Origin: JANQNX01 sp965601665
GTDB taxonomy: Bacteria > Pseudomonadota > Gammaproteobacteria > Eutrophobiales > Eutrophobiaceae
Assembly: GCA_965601665.1 (NCBI GenBank)
Contig: OZ271833.1
Coordinates: 682,001 to 746,000 of the forward strand
Direction: 5' to 3'
DNA: 64,000 bases
The notes beneath the pieces were generated by a model that did no database searches, was not told the DNA's origin, and saw only the letters and a program-made list of their open reading frames with translations. This document shows positions 36,983 to 48,356 of this stretch, piece after piece; positions within the stretch are counted from its first letter, which is position 1, and each line of letters starts with the position of its first letter. The position numbers and the translations under genes were made by a program.

Positions 36983-37987
36983 ATGCCAGCGACTCTTGGC
37001 GAATTGGCTGAAATCTCCGGTGCAGAGCTGGTAGGGGATGCAGATTGTCAAATAGATAGCGTCAATACGCTACAGGATGCCACTGCTGGCGAAATTACTT
37101 TTCTGTCTAACAGGCACTACGCCAAGTATTTGGACACGACCAGGGCGACGGCTGTCATCCTGTCAAAAAGTGATAGTGAACAATGCCAGTCAAATATGCT
37201 GGTGCATGATGATCCCTATCTTGCGTACGCCAAAATCATTAATTTTCTTTACCCGCCGCCACCATTAACAGCAGGCATACATGAGACGGCGGTCATTGGC
37301 AAGCAATGCCAGTTGCCTGATGGTGTACAGGTTTGTGCAGGCGTTGTTATTGGTGACAATGTATCTATTGGCGAAGAATGTTATCTTGGCCCAGGTGTTG
37401 TTATCAAGAACAATGTAAGCATTGGACAAAATACACGCCTGCTAGGCAACAACACAATTTGCTCTGATGTTGTCATTGGTGTAGATACGATCATCCATCC
37501 CGGCGCCGTTATCGGTTCTGATGGTTTTGGTATGGCGAAAGATGGCGAGCGGTGGTTAAAAATACCCCAGATAGGCTCTGTCATTATTGGTGACCGTGTC
37601 GAGATAGGCGCGAGTACATCAATTGATAGAGGCGCTATTGGCGATACCATTATTGAAGATGGCGTAAGGCTGGATAACCAGATTCAGGTCGCTCATAACG
37701 TCGTCATTGGTGAGAATACAGCGATAGCAGGTTGTACCGGTATCGCTGGCAGTACAAAAATTGGAAAACGTTGTTTGATTGGCGGTCAGTGTGGTATTTC
37801 AGGACATCTTGAAATCTGTGACGACGTGATGATAACTGCCATGTCAGGGGTGCCTAATTCCATTACCAAGCCCGGTGTTTATTCGGCAGGTATACCCATT
37901 ACAGACAACAGAACCTGGCGCAGGAATATGGCAAGGTTCAGGAATCTTGATGAAGTTATAAAAAAAATTAACAGGAAACTGGATTAA
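36983..37987 (+). CDS. lpxD: UDP-3-O-(3-hydroxyacyl)glucosamine N-acyltransferase LpxD
   Basis: LpxD adds the second 3-hydroxyacyl chain in lipid A synthesis. The 334-residue product has the uridine-binding N-terminal domain (EITFLSNRHYAKYLDTTRA) and then the left-handed beta-helix of hexapeptide repeats. The active-site motif is DNQIQVAHNVVIGENTAIAG with its His. Confidence 0.96.
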   Translation: MPATLGELAEISGAELVGDADCQIDSVNTLQDATAGEITFLSNRHYAKYLDTTRATAVILSKSDSEQCQSNMLVHDDPYLAYAKIINFLYPPPPLTAGIHETAVIGKQCQLPDGVQVCAGVVIGDNVSIGEECYLGPGVVIKNNVSIGQNTRLLGNNTICSDVVIGVDTIIHPGAVIGSDGFGMAKDGERWLKIPQIGSVIIGDRVEIGASTSIDRGAIGDTIIEDGVRLDNQIQVAHNVVIGENTAIAGCTGIAGSTKIGKRCLIGGQCGISGHLEICDDVMITAMSGVPNSITKPGVYSAGIPITDNRTWRRNMARFRNLDEVIKKINRKLD

Positions 37988-38003
37988 AGGTGGTAATCAG
38001 GTT

Positions 38004-38456
38004 ATGAGCACAACATCGGATTTTGATATACAGAAAATCAGACAAATATTGCCTCACCGCTATCCATTTCTGCTGATAGACAAAGTGCTTGAAATCGATG
38101 TCGAAAAACGCATCAAGTGTGTTAAAAATATTACCATGAATGAGCCTTTTTTCCCCGGGCATTTCCCATCCAAACCGGTAATGCCAGGTGTATTAATCGT
38201 CGAATGTTTTGCACAGGCAGCAGCCCTGCTTGGCGCCAATGCCATAGAAGAAGGGCGAATCAGCGAAGACAGCTTGTTTTATCTGGTTGGCGTAGATAAA
38301 GCCCGTTTTCGAAAACCAACCGGACCTGGAGACCAATTGATAATCGAGGTCAGATTTATTACCGAGCGCAGGAATATATACAAATATGAAGCTACTGCGC
38401 ATGTAGATGACAAGCTGGTAGCCGCTGCCGAACTATTGACCACAGTCATGGATTAA
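38004..38456 (+). CDS. fabZ: 3-hydroxyacyl-[ACP] dehydratase FabZ
   Basis: FabZ dehydrates 3-hydroxyacyl-ACP in fatty acid elongation and competes with LpxA for substrate. The 150-residue product has LPHRYPFLLIDKVLE, the active-site FFPGHFPSKPVMPGVLIVE (His and Glu) and KARFRKPTGPGDQLIIEV. It lies between lpxD and lpxA as is usual. Confidence 0.96.
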   Translation: MSTTSDFDIQKIRQILPHRYPFLLIDKVLEIDVEKRIKCVKNITMNEPFFPGHFPSKPVMPGVLIVECFAQAAALLGANAIEEGRISEDSLFYLVGVDKARFRKPTGPGDQLIIEVRFITERRNIYKYEATAHVDDKLVAAAELLTTVMD

Positions 38457-38460
38457 ATCC

Positions 38461-39234
38461 ATGATTGATGCAACTGCCCAGATACACTCCGGCGCCAGTA
38501 TTGGCGACAATGTCAGCATCGGACCGTATTCCATTATTGGTGATAACGTGCAGATAGGTGCCGGAACCGTTATAGGCCCGCACGTTGTTATAAATGGCCC
38601 GACGACGATTGGCAATGACAATCATATCTACCAGTTTTGTTCAATAGGGGAAGATCCCCAGGATAAAAAGTTTCAGGGTGAGGCCGAGTCTATACTCCAG
38701 ATAGGTAACGGCAACACCATCAGGGAATATGTTTCAATTAATCGTGGCACTGGTGATGGCGGCGGTAAAACAGTCATTGCAGATGATAACTGGGTCATGG
38801 CATATGTGCATATCGCCCATGATTGCCTGGTGGGCAGCCATAATATTTTTGCCAACAACGCTACACTGGCGGGACATGTCATTATTGATGACCATGCGAT
38901 ACTCGGTGGTTTTACCGGCGTGCATCAGTTTTGTAAGGTTGGCAGCTATAGTTTTGCCGCAATTTCATCAGTCATTGTCAAAGATGTCCCTCCCTTTGTA
39001 CTGGTTTCCGGTAATACGGCCAAACCATCAGGGCTAAATCGTGAAGGGCTTAAACGACATGGCTTTGGTAGTGATAAAATCAATTTACTCAGAAAGGCCT
39101 ATAAGATTATTTATCGTGACGGCCTGAAACTGAAAGATGCCCTGAAAGAACTTGAATTAATAGCCGCTGAATCTGATGAGGTGAAACTGCTTAGACAGTT
39201 CATCGCTTCTTCACAGCGAGGTATCGTGCGGTAG
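38461..39234 (+). CDS. lpxA: UDP-N-acetylglucosamine O-acyltransferase LpxA
   Basis: LpxA performs the first step of lipid A synthesis. The 257-residue product is a beta-helix of hexapeptides (IHSGASIGDNVSIGPYSIIG) with the catalytic His in VHIAHDCLVGSHNIFANNATLAGHV and the LNREGLKRHGF segment. It begins 4 bases after fabZ. Confidence 0.96.
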   Translation: MIDATAQIHSGASIGDNVSIGPYSIIGDNVQIGAGTVIGPHVVINGPTTIGNDNHIYQFCSIGEDPQDKKFQGEAESILQIGNGNTIREYVSINRGTGDGGGKTVIADDNWVMAYVHIAHDCLVGSHNIFANNATLAGHVIIDDHAILGGFTGVHQFCKVGSYSFAAISSVIVKDVPPFVLVSGNTAKPSGLNREGLKRHGFGSDKINLLRKAYKIIYRDGLKLKDALKELELIAAESDEVKLLRQFIASSQRGIVR

Positions 39235-39258
39235 CCCGTTAAACATCTTGTTAAGACT

Positions 39259-40407
39259 ATGTTGAAAATCGGTATGGTCGCAGGAGAAACTTCTGGCGAC
39301 TTGCTGGGGGCCGGCCTAGTACGTGAGCTCGTTAAGCTGGATGGCGATATCGTACTGGAAGGTATTGGTGGCCAACAACTTATCAAGGCGGGAATGAAAA
39401 GTCTTTACCCAATGGACATGCTGTCTGTGATGGGTATAACAGAAGTGTTAGGCCGCTATCGTTCGCTGAAAGCAGCGCAAAATAGCGTGCGCGACCATTT
39501 TTTAAATAACCCGCCAGATGTTTTCATTGGAGTTGATGCACCTGATTTTAACCTGCCTATTGAATTGGTTCTGCGTCAGGCAGGCATACCTACAATTCAT
39601 TATGTCAGTCCATCGGTCTGGGCATGGCGTGAGTACCGTATAAAAAAAATTAAACAAGCCGTTGATTTGATGCTGACATTGTTTCCTTTTGAAAATGCCA
39701 TCTATGACAAATACCAGGTGCCCAGTAAATATGTCGGCCATCCGCTAGCAGACCGTCTCAAGAATGAAACAGACAGTAAAGCGGCAAGGGAGCAACTAAA
39801 TGTTCAAACCGACAGTCAGGTCATAGCCGTACTGCCAGGAAGTCGAATGAACGAAATAAACACGGTAGGCCCTGTCTTGCTGGCGGCTGCCGTATCATTA
39901 CACAAGTCTAATCCAGGGCTACGTTTTATCAGTGGTCTGGCTAATGAAAAAACGCTGCAACGATTTCGTGAGTTACAGGTGGACATTGATGGTCTACCGG
40001 AAATTGACTTGCATATTGGCAAGACCCATCAGGTCATGCTTGCAGCTGACTATATAATGCTTGCGTCCGGTACGGCAACGCTTGAAGCCATGTTACTTAA
40101 TCGTCCCATGGTGGTGGCATACAGGTTATCCTGGTTGACGTATTACATTGTTAAGTCACTGGCAAAAATCCCTTACGCATCATTACCCAATATCCTGGCA
40201 AACAGGCAGCTGGTGCCGGAATGCTTACAACGGGATTGTACGGCAGGAAATATCGCGGCAGCAATGCTGGCAATAATTAACGATCCGGAACGAACAAGTG
40301 CGATGAAAAAAAGTTTCAGGGATTTATCTGCATCGCTGGCAGTCGATGCAGACCGTCATGCAGCCGAAGCCGTACTCGAATTGTTAAACAGTGCCAGTAA
40401 TGCGTGA
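39259..40407 (+). CDS. lpxB: Lipid-A-disaccharide synthase LpxB
   Basis: LpxB joins lipid X and UDP-2,3-diacylglucosamine. The 382-residue GT-B protein shows [17 protein letters not shown] (most homologues have GEASGD), [53 protein letters not shown] and [23 protein letters not shown]. Confidence 0.96.
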   Translation: MLKIGMVAGETSGDLLGAGLVRELVKLDGDIVLEGIGGQQLIKAGMKSLYPMDMLSVMGITEVLGRYRSLKAAQNSVRDHFLNNPPDVFIGVDAPDFNLPIELVLRQAGIPTIHYVSPSVWAWREYRIKKIKQAVDLMLTLFPFENAIYDKYQVPSKYVGHPLADRLKNETDSKAAREQLNVQTDSQVIAVLPGSRMNEINTVGPVLLAAAVSLHKSNPGLRFISGLANEKTLQRFRELQVDIDGLPEIDLHIGKTHQVMLAADYIMLASGTATLEAMLLNRPMVVAYRLSWLTYYIVKSLAKIPYASLPNILANRQLVPECLQRDCTAGNIAAAMLAIINDPERTSAMKKSFRDLSASLAVDADRHAAEAVLELLNSASNA

Positions 40408-41008
40408 TATTGATTCACTAATGCAATTTAGCTTGCTGGCAGGCGTTGACGAGGCAGGCAGAGGTCCGCTTGCCGGCCCGGTTGTTGCTGCCGCTGTTAT
40501 TCTTGATAAACAGTATCTCATCAGCGGCTTACAGGATTCCAAGAAACTGACTGCACGAAAGCGGGAGCATCTGGCAAACCAAATCAAACAACATGCTCGT
40601 GCATGGGCATTAGGTCGTGCCGAACCAGAAGAAATAGACTCCATCAATATATTGCAGGCCAGCTTGCTTGCCATGCAGCGCGCAGTGCTGGCACTGCCGA
40701 TAGAGCCCGAATTCGTAGTTGTCGATGGTATTCATGTGCCGACGCTTGCTTGTGCAACACGTGCGATTGTAAAAGGAGATAGCCTGGTCGCTGAAATCAG
40801 CGCGGCTTCCATCCTGGCCAAGGTAGAAAGAGATACTGAAATGCTGCAAATGGATAATCTCTATCCGGAATACGGTTTTGCATCCCACAAGGGATACCCA
40901 ACCAGTCAGCATATGCAAAACCTTAACCGGCTTGGCGTTACACCGATACATAGACGCAGCTTTGCCCCGGTAGCAAAACTGTTGGCAGACACTGGTAAGC
41001 AGTCATGA
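40400..41008 (+). CDS. rnhB: Ribonuclease HII
   Basis: RNase HII removes ribonucleotides from DNA duplexes. The product is about 202 residues. The catalytic carboxylates are in [22 protein letters not shown] and VVDGIHVP, with HKGYPTSQH near the end. It overlaps lpxB by 8 bases. The start could instead be GTG at 40391; neither has a strong ribosome site. dnaE starts within its stop codon (ATGA). Confidence 0.95.
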   Translation: MRDIDSLMQFSLLAGVDEAGRGPLAGPVVAAAVILDKQYLISGLQDSKKLTARKREHLANQIKQHARAWALGRAEPEEIDSINILQASLLAMQRAVLALPIEPEFVVVDGIHVPTLACATRAIVKGDSLVAEISAASILAKVERDTEMLQMDNLYPEYGFASHKGYPTSQHMQNLNRLGVTPIHRRSFAPVAKLLADTGKQS

Positions 41009-44000
41009 GTTTCGTTCATCTGCATTTACATACGGAGTATTCTCTGGTTGATGGGCTGGTCAAAATACCCAGGCTTGCAGCCAGAAGTGCGATCATGGAG
41101 TTGCCTGCTGTAGCAGTTACCGAACAGGGAAACACTTTTTCCGCCATAAAATTTTACCGGGCCTTACAAAGTCATGGCATCAAGCCAATTATTGGCGCGG
41201 AATTAAACATGATCGATCCGGCAAGCAAGGAAGGTTCATCAATTGTATTGCTTTGCCAGCATATTGAAGGCTTCAGAAACCTTTCAAGGCTGATATCTAA
41301 AAGCTATAAGGAAGGGCAACACCGGGGTGTTCCCTTTATTGAGAAATCCTGGCTTGGAAATTATGCGGATGGACTAATTGCGTTGTCGGCTGCTGAACAG
41401 GGAGAGCTGGGGAAAGCCCTGTTACGAGATGATACTGATTCAATTGCATCCATAACAGAAGAATGGATGCAACTTTTTCCTGACCGGTTTTATATTGAGT
41501 TACAAAGGACCGGTCACAAGGTGCAGTCTAAATACATAGCCAGCGCAGTCAATCATGCCGATCACTACAGGTTGCCCGTTGTAGCAACCAATAACGTTCG
41601 GTTTCTTGAACGGGATGATTTCGAGGCCCATGAAGCCAGGGTTTGTATTCACCAGGGCTATACGTTAAGTGATAGTCGACGTCCACGTGGTTACACGGAG
41701 CAGCAGTACCTGCGCGGTAGTGATGAAATGCTGCAGCTATTCGAGGACGTACCCGAGGCGATCCACAATACATTAAAAATAGCGCAGCGTTGTAATGTTG
41801 AATTCACTCTCGGGGAACACTTCCTGCCGCGCTACCCGGTCAGCGAAAATGAAACGCAGGAACAGCGCATGATTGAAGATGCCCGTGTCGGGCTGCAGCG
41901 CATCCTGGATAAATTACCTGCACTGACAGAAGCGGACGCCGCAGAATACCAGACGCGCCTGGAACGCGAGATAGACGTGATTACCAGCATGGGCTTTGCC
42001 GGCTATTTCCTTATCGTTGCTGATTTTATTCGCTGGGCCAAGCAAAATGGTATACCTGTGGGTCCGGGCAGGGGGTCAGGCGCCGGGTCCCTGGTTGCCT
42101 ATGCACTGGGTATTACCGATCTTGATCCCATGGAATATGACCTGCTGTTTGAACGATTCCTCAACCCTGAGCGTGTGTCCCTGCCTGACTTTGACGTTGA
42201 TTTTTGTATGGAACGACGTGATGAAGTCATCGATTATGTCGCCAGTACTTATGGCAGGGACCATGTTTCCCAGATCATTACCTATGGCACTATGGCCGCG
42301 AAGGCAGTGGTCCGCGATGTAGGTCGGGTACTGGGCTTTCCGTATGGCTTTGTGGACCAGATAGCAAAGTTAATTCCTTTCGATTTGAATATGACGCTGG
42401 AACGGGCACTGGAAGAAGAAAAAGCCCTGAAACAGCGCTACAAGTCCGAAGAAGATGTACAGGCATTGATCGACCTCGCGATGAAACTGGAAGGTGTATC
42501 GCGTAACGCAGGGAAACATGCTGGTGGCGTAGTGATTGCCCCCAGTCCACTGTATGACTACATGCCGCTCTATTGTGAACAGGATTCCGATACCGTCGTT
42601 AGCCAGTTTGACATGGGAGATGTTGAAGCGATAGGTCTGGTCAAGTTTGATTTTCTTGGCCTGCGTACGCTAACGATCATCGACTGGGCCCTGCGCGATA
42701 TCAACCGTTTGCTTACAGAGCAGGGCGAGAAAAATATCGATATCCAGCGAATACCACTTGACGATCCCGATACATACAGGTTGATACAACAAACCGATAC
42801 TACAGCGGTGTTCCAGCTTGAGTCAGACGGCATGAAAAAATTGATCAAACGATTACAACCGGATGTGTTTGATGATCTGATTGCGCTGGTGGCCTTGTTT
42901 CGTCCTGGTCCGTTGCAGTCGGGGATGGTCGATGATTTCGTCGATAGAAAGCATAAAAAAGTTGGCTTCAAATACATGCATGATGATCTCGAACCGGTAC
43001 TGAAATCGACATACGGGGTTATCCTTTACCAGGAACAGGTCATGCAAATTGCGCAGACACTGGCCGGGTATACGCTAGGTGCGGCAGACCTTTTACGTCG
43101 CGCCATGGGCAAGAAGAAACCGGAGGAAATGGCAAAACAACGCGAAATTTTCACCAACGGTGCCGTTGAGCGTGGCGTCGAGCGCAATCAGGCGACCATG
43201 ATCTTTGACCTGATGGAAAAGTTTGCCGGCTATGGTTTTAACAAGTCGCACTCGGCCGCCTATGCACTCATTGCCTATCAGACTGCATGGTTGAAGGCAC
43301 ATTATCCTGCGGCATTTATGGCCGCGGTTCTGTCGTCAGACATGGACAACACGGACAAGGTGGTAATGTTGCTGGAAGAAATACGACGTATGCAGATCAA
43401 CGTTTTACCGCCTTCTGTCAATCAGAGTCATTACAGTTTTACCGTGATAGATGAGAAAACAATCTGCTATGGACTAGGCGCAATCAAGGGAGTAGGGACG
43501 TCAGCAATCGATAATATCATTCAGCAGAGGCAAGAGGCCGGGCCTTACAAAACCCTATTTGATCTATGTAAACGCATAGACCTGCGCAAGGTTAACCGCC
43601 GTGTACTGGAGGCCTTGATCCGCTCCGGTTCCCTTGATGAACTGGGCGCTGGTAGAAGCACACTCTCTCATAATCTTGGCAGGGCAATATCGATAGCTGA
43701 ACAGCACAGTCGAAATAGCGTTGCTGGACAAGATGACATGTTTGGTCTCGATGATGGTGGCATGGAAACAGAACAGCAAAATGACAGCTCCATGTATGAA
43801 ACCGTAGCCGACTGGAATGACAGGGAAAGGCTTACCGGTGAGAAAGATACATTGGGTTTTTACCTGAAGGGACACCCGATCAATCGTTATGAGGGTGAAC
43901 TTTCGGGTTTTATCAGTGCGCGCCTAAACGCCTTCAAGGCGGGGAGTGTCACCGTTGCCGGTTATATCATGAGTATTCGTACACGTACCGGTAGTCGTGG

Positions 44001-44469
44001 TCGCATGGCGGAACTTCGCCTTGACGATCGCACCGCGCGGGCATTTGTCAGTGTTTATTCAGAGGACTATGAAAAGTATCGACATCTGCTCATCAAGGAC
44101 CAACTCATTATCGTCAGGGGCAAGGCAGTGGAAGATGATTATGTAGAGAGTGGGCTCTCTATCCGTGCTAACGAGATTTTGAGCCTGGACGATATCCGTG
44201 CCAACTGTGGACGCCTGATCATCAATACCACGCAAGAATATTTATCGCACGGGGGTATCCAGGAGTTAAAGCAGGCACTGGGGCCATACAGAAATGGCAC
44301 GGCGGCTGTATATATTCGCTATAACAACGGCAAGGCGGTTGCCGATTTGAACCTGGGCGAAGAATGGCGTTTACACCTGAATGATGAATTGGTCGATAAA
44401 TTGTCCGAATGTATTGGTAAAGAGAGCGTAAAAATTGATTATAATGTGCGCTTTACGAATCAAACATGA
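41005..44469 (+). CDS. dnaE: DNA polymerase III alpha subunit
   Basis: DnaE is the replicative polymerase. The 1154-residue product begins with the PHP domain ([19 protein letters not shown]). The polymerase acidic residues lie in [19 protein letters not shown], with [23 protein letters not shown] before and [19 protein letters not shown] after. A helix-hairpin-helix, the beta-clamp-binding region and an OB domain ([29 protein letters not shown]) follow. Length is normal. Confidence 0.97.
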   Translation: MSFVHLHLHTEYSLVDGLVKIPRLAARSAIMELPAVAVTEQGNTFSAIKFYRALQSHGIKPIIGAELNMIDPASKEGSSIVLLCQHIEGFRNLSRLISKSYKEGQHRGVPFIEKSWLGNYADGLIALSAAEQGELGKALLRDDTDSIASITEEWMQLFPDRFYIELQRTGHKVQSKYIASAVNHADHYRLPVVATNNVRFLERDDFEAHEARVCIHQGYTLSDSRRPRGYTEQQYLRGSDEMLQLFEDVPEAIHNTLKIAQRCNVEFTLGEHFLPRYPVSENETQEQRMIEDARVGLQRILDKLPALTEADAAEYQTRLEREIDVITSMGFAGYFLIVADFIRWAKQNGIPVGPGRGSGAGSLVAYALGITDLDPMEYDLLFERFLNPERVSLPDFDVDFCMERRDEVIDYVASTYGRDHVSQIITYGTMAAKAVVRDVGRVLGFPYGFVDQIAKLIPFDLNMTLERALEEEKALKQRYKSEEDVQALIDLAMKLEGVSRNAGKHAGGVVIAPSPLYDYMPLYCEQDSDTVVSQFDMGDVEAIGLVKFDFLGLRTLTIIDWALRDINRLLTEQGEKNIDIQRIPLDDPDTYRLIQQTDTTAVFQLESDGMKKLIKRLQPDVFDDLIALVALFRPGPLQSGMVDDFVDRKHKKVGFKYMHDDLEPVLKSTYGVILYQEQVMQIAQTLAGYTLGAADLLRRAMGKKKPEEMAKQREIFTNGAVERGVERNQATMIFDLMEKFAGYGFNKSHSAAYALIAYQTAWLKAHYPAAFMAAVLSSDMDNTDKVVMLLEEIRRMQINVLPPSVNQSHYSFTVIDEKTICYGLGAIKGVGTSAIDNIIQQRQEAGPYKTLFDLCKRIDLRKVNRRVLEALIRSGSLDELGAGRSTLSHNLGRAISIAEQHSRNSVAGQDDMFGLDDGGMETEQQNDSSMYETVADWNDRERLTGEKDTLGFYLKGHPINRYEGELSGFISARLNAFKAGSVTVAGYIMSIRTRTGSRGRMAELRLDDRTARAFVSVYSEDYEKYRHLLIKDQLIIVRGKAVEDDYVESGLSIRANEILSLDDIRANCGRLIINTTQEYLSHGGIQELKQALGPYRNGTAAVYIRYNNGKAVADLNLGEEWRLHLNDELVDKLSECIGKESVKIDYNVRFTNQT

Positions 44470-44476
44470 TAAAACT

Positions 44477-45430
44477 ATGAATTTTCTTGATTTTGAACAA
44501 CCTATTGCAGAACTCGAGGCCAAGATCGAGGAATTGCGCCATGTTGGTAATGATAAGGACATCAATATTAATGAGGAAATCGGGCGTTTAAAAAAGCGCA
44601 GTGATGACCTGACCCATTCAATTTTCTCATCGCTAACACCGTGGCAGGTTTCCCAGATTGCCCGCCACCCACAACGTCCTTACACGCTGGATTATATAGA
44701 ACATATTTTTACAGATTTCGAAGAACTGCACGGTGAACGTAACGTTGCTGACGATCCGGCCATTATTACCGGTCTGGCCCGACTCCAGGGGACGCCAGTA
44801 GCGGTTATCGGTCAGCAAAAAGGACGTGATACAAGAGAACGCATCCAACGTAATTACGGTATGCCAAAGCCCGAGGGTTACCGCAAGGCGTTACGAATCA
44901 TGCGGCTGGCGGAACGCTTCAGCCTGCCAATTATCACTTTCATTGATACCCCTGGCGCCTATCCTGGTATTGATGCCGAGGAGCGCGGACAGGGAGAAGC
45001 GATTGCAAGAAACCTGCTGGTCATGGCGGAACTCGAAACGCCAATTATAGCTACCGTTATTGGTGAAGGTGGTTCAGGAGGCGCATTGGCTATTGGTGTG
45101 GCCGATAAGCTATTTATGCTTCAGTACAGCACATACTCCGTGATTTCACCCGAGGGCTGTGCCTCCATTCTCTGGAAAAGCGCTGACCGTGCACAGGACG
45201 CAGCCGAAGCCATGGGTATAACGGCTAAACGCCTGAAAGAACTTGAGCTTATTGATGACATAATCGACGAACCTCTTGGCGGCGCTCACAGGAACCCGGA
45301 GCAAATGGCAGCCACGTTGAAGTCAAGGTTGGTGGAAGAATTGGGCGAGTTGACCAATGCTTCCGTGCCTTCCGTGGTGATGGCGCGGCAGGAAAAGCTG
45401 CGCCAGATTGGTCATTTCAAGGAAGCCTAG
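44477..45430 (+). CDS. accA: Acetyl-CoA carboxylase carboxyltransferase subunit alpha
   Basis: AccA, with AccD, transfers carboxyl from biotin to acetyl-CoA. The ATG at 44477 gives 317 residues starting [21 protein letters not shown]. Motifs include [36 protein letters not shown] (here [13 protein letters not shown]), [19 protein letters not shown] and [15 protein letters not shown]. It begins 7 bases after dnaE. Confidence 0.97.
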   Translation: MNFLDFEQPIAELEAKIEELRHVGNDKDININEEIGRLKKRSDDLTHSIFSSLTPWQVSQIARHPQRPYTLDYIEHIFTDFEELHGERNVADDPAIITGLARLQGTPVAVIGQQKGRDTRERIQRNYGMPKPEGYRKALRIMRLAERFSLPIITFIDTPGAYPGIDAEERGQGEAIARNLLVMAELETPIIATVIGEGGSGGALAIGVADKLFMLQYSTYSVISPEGCASILWKSADRAQDAAEAMGITAKRLKELELIDDIIDEPLGGAHRNPEQMAATLKSRLVEELGELTNASVPSVVMARQEKLRQIGHFKEA

Positions 45431-45446
45431 TTAACAAGCCCCAACC

Positions 45447-46817
45447 ATGATGCCAATGCCTGAGTCCATGCCACGCCTGGACGCAGAGAGCCTGTACCAG
45501 TTTTTACAGGCAAGTCCGGAAGCTAGTCATTATGTCCTTGCCTTTAGCGGTGGTCTTGATTCCTGTGTCTTGCTACATCTTTTTTCTGAATTGTTGCCAC
45601 GCTTAAACGCAAGCACTGAAGTGGTCTATATTGATCATGGTTTACAGCCTGAAGGCGTTGACTGGCAGCGTTTTTGTGCAAAGCAGGCCGTTCACTACGG
45701 GTTAGCGTTTCATGCACATCGTATTTCATCCGCTCCCCGAAACGGTGAGAGCACCGAAAACTGGGCCAGAACAGAACGTTACAAATTACTGACAGGGCAT
45801 CTTGAACAGGCGTCGCTACTATTAACAGCGCATCATCTTGATGATCAGGTTGAAACATTTTTCATACAGGCATTACGTGGAGCAGGCCTTAAAGGCATGT
45901 CGGCAATGCCGACAATAAGAAAACTGGGTGCAGGCTGGCATGCACGACCATTGCTATCTATTACTCGGCAGCAACTGGTCGATTACGCGCGCGCTAACCA
46001 GCTTGAACATGTAGAAGATAAAAGTAACCGGGACGACAGATACGATCGTAACTATCTCCGCCACGAGGTGTTACCAAGGCTGGAGCAGCGCTGGCCTGCC
46101 TACAGGAAAACACTATCACGCTTGATCGGGCACATTGCTGAAGCCAGCGATGGTCTTGAGGCCCAGGCACGGGAAGATCTTGCCTGTGTGCTCGATGAAC
46201 AAGAGCAGGGATTACATCTCGATAAACTGTTACTGCTAACAGCACCCAGGCAAAAGAACCTTATCCTGTGTTGGGCAAGAAAACGACAGCTGGCCATTCC
46301 GGGCAATGCGCACTTGCAACGTATCCTATCTGATGTTGTAACTTCGGCTGAAGATGCGACTCCCTGTGTTAACTGGGCAGATGTTGAGTGCAGGCGTTAT
46401 CGTCGGCATATTTATCTGGATAGAGCCTTGCCGGAACACAATCCGAAAATCATCATCACATGGAATATCAGCAACGATATCGATATACAGGGTGGGCGTT
46501 TGTCGGTCACGGCCAGCAGAGGCGACGGTATCGCGCAACACTATCTGCGTGATGGCAATGTATCGGTTCGTTTCAGACAGGGTGGTGAGCGTATTCGTCC
46601 TGCACCGGCAAAACAACATAAAACACTCAAGCAACTGTTTCAGGAAAAGGGGGTCATGCCATGGCGCCGGGAACGCGTGCCACTGGTTTATATCGAGAAT
46701 CAACTCGCTGCCGTACCTGGTATTTGTGTGGCCTCGGAATTTATGGCAAAGGGTAAAGAGGCTTCATTTATCATCAGGTGGACGGGTTTATCAATAAATG
46801 GTGATGCTTGTGAATAA
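45447..46817 (+). CDS. tilS: tRNA(Ile)-lysidine synthase TilS
   Basis: TilS converts C34 of the AUA-decoding tRNA-Ile to lysidine. The 456-residue product has the PP-loop YVLAFSGGLDSCVLLHL, TAHHLDDQVETFFIQALRGAGLKGMSAM, RPLL, and SNRDDRYDRNYLRHEVLPRLEQRWP. The C-terminal TilS domain follows (VSVRFRQGGERIRPAPAKQHKTLKQLFQEKGVMPWRRERVPLVY). The start may be any of three nearby Met codons. Confidence 0.95.
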   Translation: MMPMPESMPRLDAESLYQFLQASPEASHYVLAFSGGLDSCVLLHLFSELLPRLNASTEVVYIDHGLQPEGVDWQRFCAKQAVHYGLAFHAHRISSAPRNGESTENWARTERYKLLTGHLEQASLLLTAHHLDDQVETFFIQALRGAGLKGMSAMPTIRKLGAGWHARPLLSITRQQLVDYARANQLEHVEDKSNRDDRYDRNYLRHEVLPRLEQRWPAYRKTLSRLIGHIAEASDGLEAQAREDLACVLDEQEQGLHLDKLLLLTAPRQKNLILCWARKRQLAIPGNAHLQRILSDVVTSAEDATPCVNWADVECRRYRRHIYLDRALPEHNPKIIITWNISNDIDIQGGRLSVTASRGDGIAQHYLRDGNVSVRFRQGGERIRPAPAKQHKTLKQLFQEKGVMPWRRERVPLVYIENQLAAVPGICVASEFMAKGKEASFIIRWTGLSINGDACE

Positions 46818-47598
46818 TCTATTTGCTCTCGCTTATCGCTGTCTTCAGGAACCGGACCCGACAAGGAAATGTGCTGAAACAACAAGTGCTGCAAATTGCA
46901 TACTTTCTGGAACCATCAATACTGAACAGTATTTAATTCCGGATATTGTTCCGGGTAGACCACTATTGCCCGAACTTGTCGCTCCCCAGGATTTGCCACG
47001 CAGAAAGCTGGCGAGTCCAGAGGGACAGGCGGCCATGATTCATTCCTTTGCCCATATCGAATTTAATGCGATCAACCTTGCCTGGGATATCATTTGTCGA
47101 TTTCAGTCCATGCCTTTCGATTTTTATCGTGACTGGAGCCGTGTCGCGATGGAAGAAGCAAGGCACTTCAGTTTACTTGGAAATCGCTTACGTATGCTTG
47201 GCTATGACTATGGGAGCTTTACTGCCCATAATGGTTTATGGCAGATGGCAGAAGATACCGCGCATGATATATTACTGCGCCTTGCAGTTGTGCCAAGAAT
47301 ACTGGAAGCCCGTGGACTGGACGTAACGCCAGATTTAATTAATCGTTTCAACCAGATCGATGACACAGAAACTGCAAGTATTCTGAAGACGATATACCGT
47401 GATGAAATAGGGCACGTCAAAATCGGTACGACATGGTTTAACCATGTATGTCACGAGCGTGGTATTTGCCCGGAAAGTACATTCAACGACATATTCAATT
47501 CGTTTTCACCGCGCGGTAAGGCCCGGATTAACAGGGATGCAAGAAAACAGGCTGGGTTTAGTATCAAAGAACTCGATGCGATATCGGAACAAGGTTAG
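46798..47598 (+). CDS. DUF455 family ferritin-like protein
   Basis: This 266-residue helical protein overlaps tilS by 20 bases. The N-terminal part contains PGRPLLPELVAPQDLPRRKL, typical of DUF455. Ferritin-like metal ligands can be read in HSFAHIEFNAINLAWD, MEEARHFSLLGNRL and YRDEIGHVKIGTTWF (Glu and ExxH type), so a di-iron centre is likely. The reaction is unknown in the family. It could have a redox or tRNA-modification role by analogy with other ferritin-like hydroxylases, but nothing here proves it. Confidence 0.85.
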   Translation: MVMLVNNLFALAYRCLQEPDPTRKCAETTSAANCILSGTINTEQYLIPDIVPGRPLLPELVAPQDLPRRKLASPEGQAAMIHSFAHIEFNAINLAWDIICRFQSMPFDFYRDWSRVAMEEARHFSLLGNRLRMLGYDYGSFTAHNGLWQMAEDTAHDILLRLAVVPRILEARGLDVTPDLINRFNQIDDTETASILKTIYRDEIGHVKIGTTWFNHVCHERGICPESTFNDIFNSFSPRGKARINRDARKQAGFSIKELDAISEQG

Positions 47599-47603
47599 GA
47601 ATA

Positions 47604-48356
47604 ATGCTGGAAAAGCTGAAACAATTACTGAATGTAACATCGGTCGGGGACAATACGGCTGACGACACTGTGGCTGCTGTAAATAATGCCGGAGCCATTA
47701 GCCGGGAAAATATTATTTATGGCGAAGACAGGATAAACAAACAGAAGCTCTATGAAACTTGGGCATGTAAGGATAGCTGGCACCTGCACGATGAAGGCAT
47801 TCCTCTATTGCTGGGAATCGATCCTGGTTATACAGAAGAGGCAGAGGATTCACTAAAACAACAGATTGAAGAACTATGGCAACATGCGAACGACTGTGTA
47901 GCAAAAAAAATGCTGGTGGTGACGAATAACGATGCGCCCGATACAGAATGGCGTGTTGCGCCAACTGATCTTTATTGCTGGGCGACCGTGGGACGCATTA
48001 CTGTACCGCAGGAGTTATCAGCATTGATGGAATTTGTCCTACAGACAGTCAAGTCGACACCTGCAACATCACGACAGCAAAGCACGGAAGCCAGTGCTAA
48101 TGGCAATGATGCTCTTTATCAAAAGCATTGTGAAATTACACTCGGAGCAGCGGTGGCCTTGATGGTTAATTCACCAGATGTTTGCCAGACAAGTCAGGGT
48201 AAATTTCGCGCAGCATTAATTGCTGCCGAAATCCTGAGAAACGCCGAGGCCTGGTTTGGTAAGGAAGAACCCCTGCTTGCCAGGTCTGCAATGACTGATT
48301 TACTGGATAACTATATCGCCCGGGCAAGACTGCCCGTCGATTCATCAGGAGATTGA
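47604..48356 (+). CDS. Protein of unknown function
   Basis: This 250-residue protein starts 5 bases after the DUF455 gene, with TTAGGA before the ATG. Visible features are an amphipathic N-terminus (LEKLKQLLNVT), a segment KLYETWACKDSWHLHDEGIPLLLGIDPGY, and a helical C-terminal part (LGAAVALMVNSPDVCQTSQGKFRAALIAAEILRNAEAWF). There is no signal peptide or membrane span. I do not recognise a family. Its last 12 bases overlap the convergent VWA-FHA gene. Confidence 0.7.
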   Translation: MLEKLKQLLNVTSVGDNTADDTVAAVNNAGAISRENIIYGEDRINKQKLYETWACKDSWHLHDEGIPLLLGIDPGYTEEAEDSLKQQIEELWQHANDCVAKKMLVVTNNDAPDTEWRVAPTDLYCWATVGRITVPQELSALMEFVLQTVKSTPATSRQQSTEASANGNDALYQKHCEITLGAAVALMVNSPDVCQTSQGKFRAALIAAEILRNAEAWFGKEEPLLARSAMTDLLDNYIARARLPVDSSGD

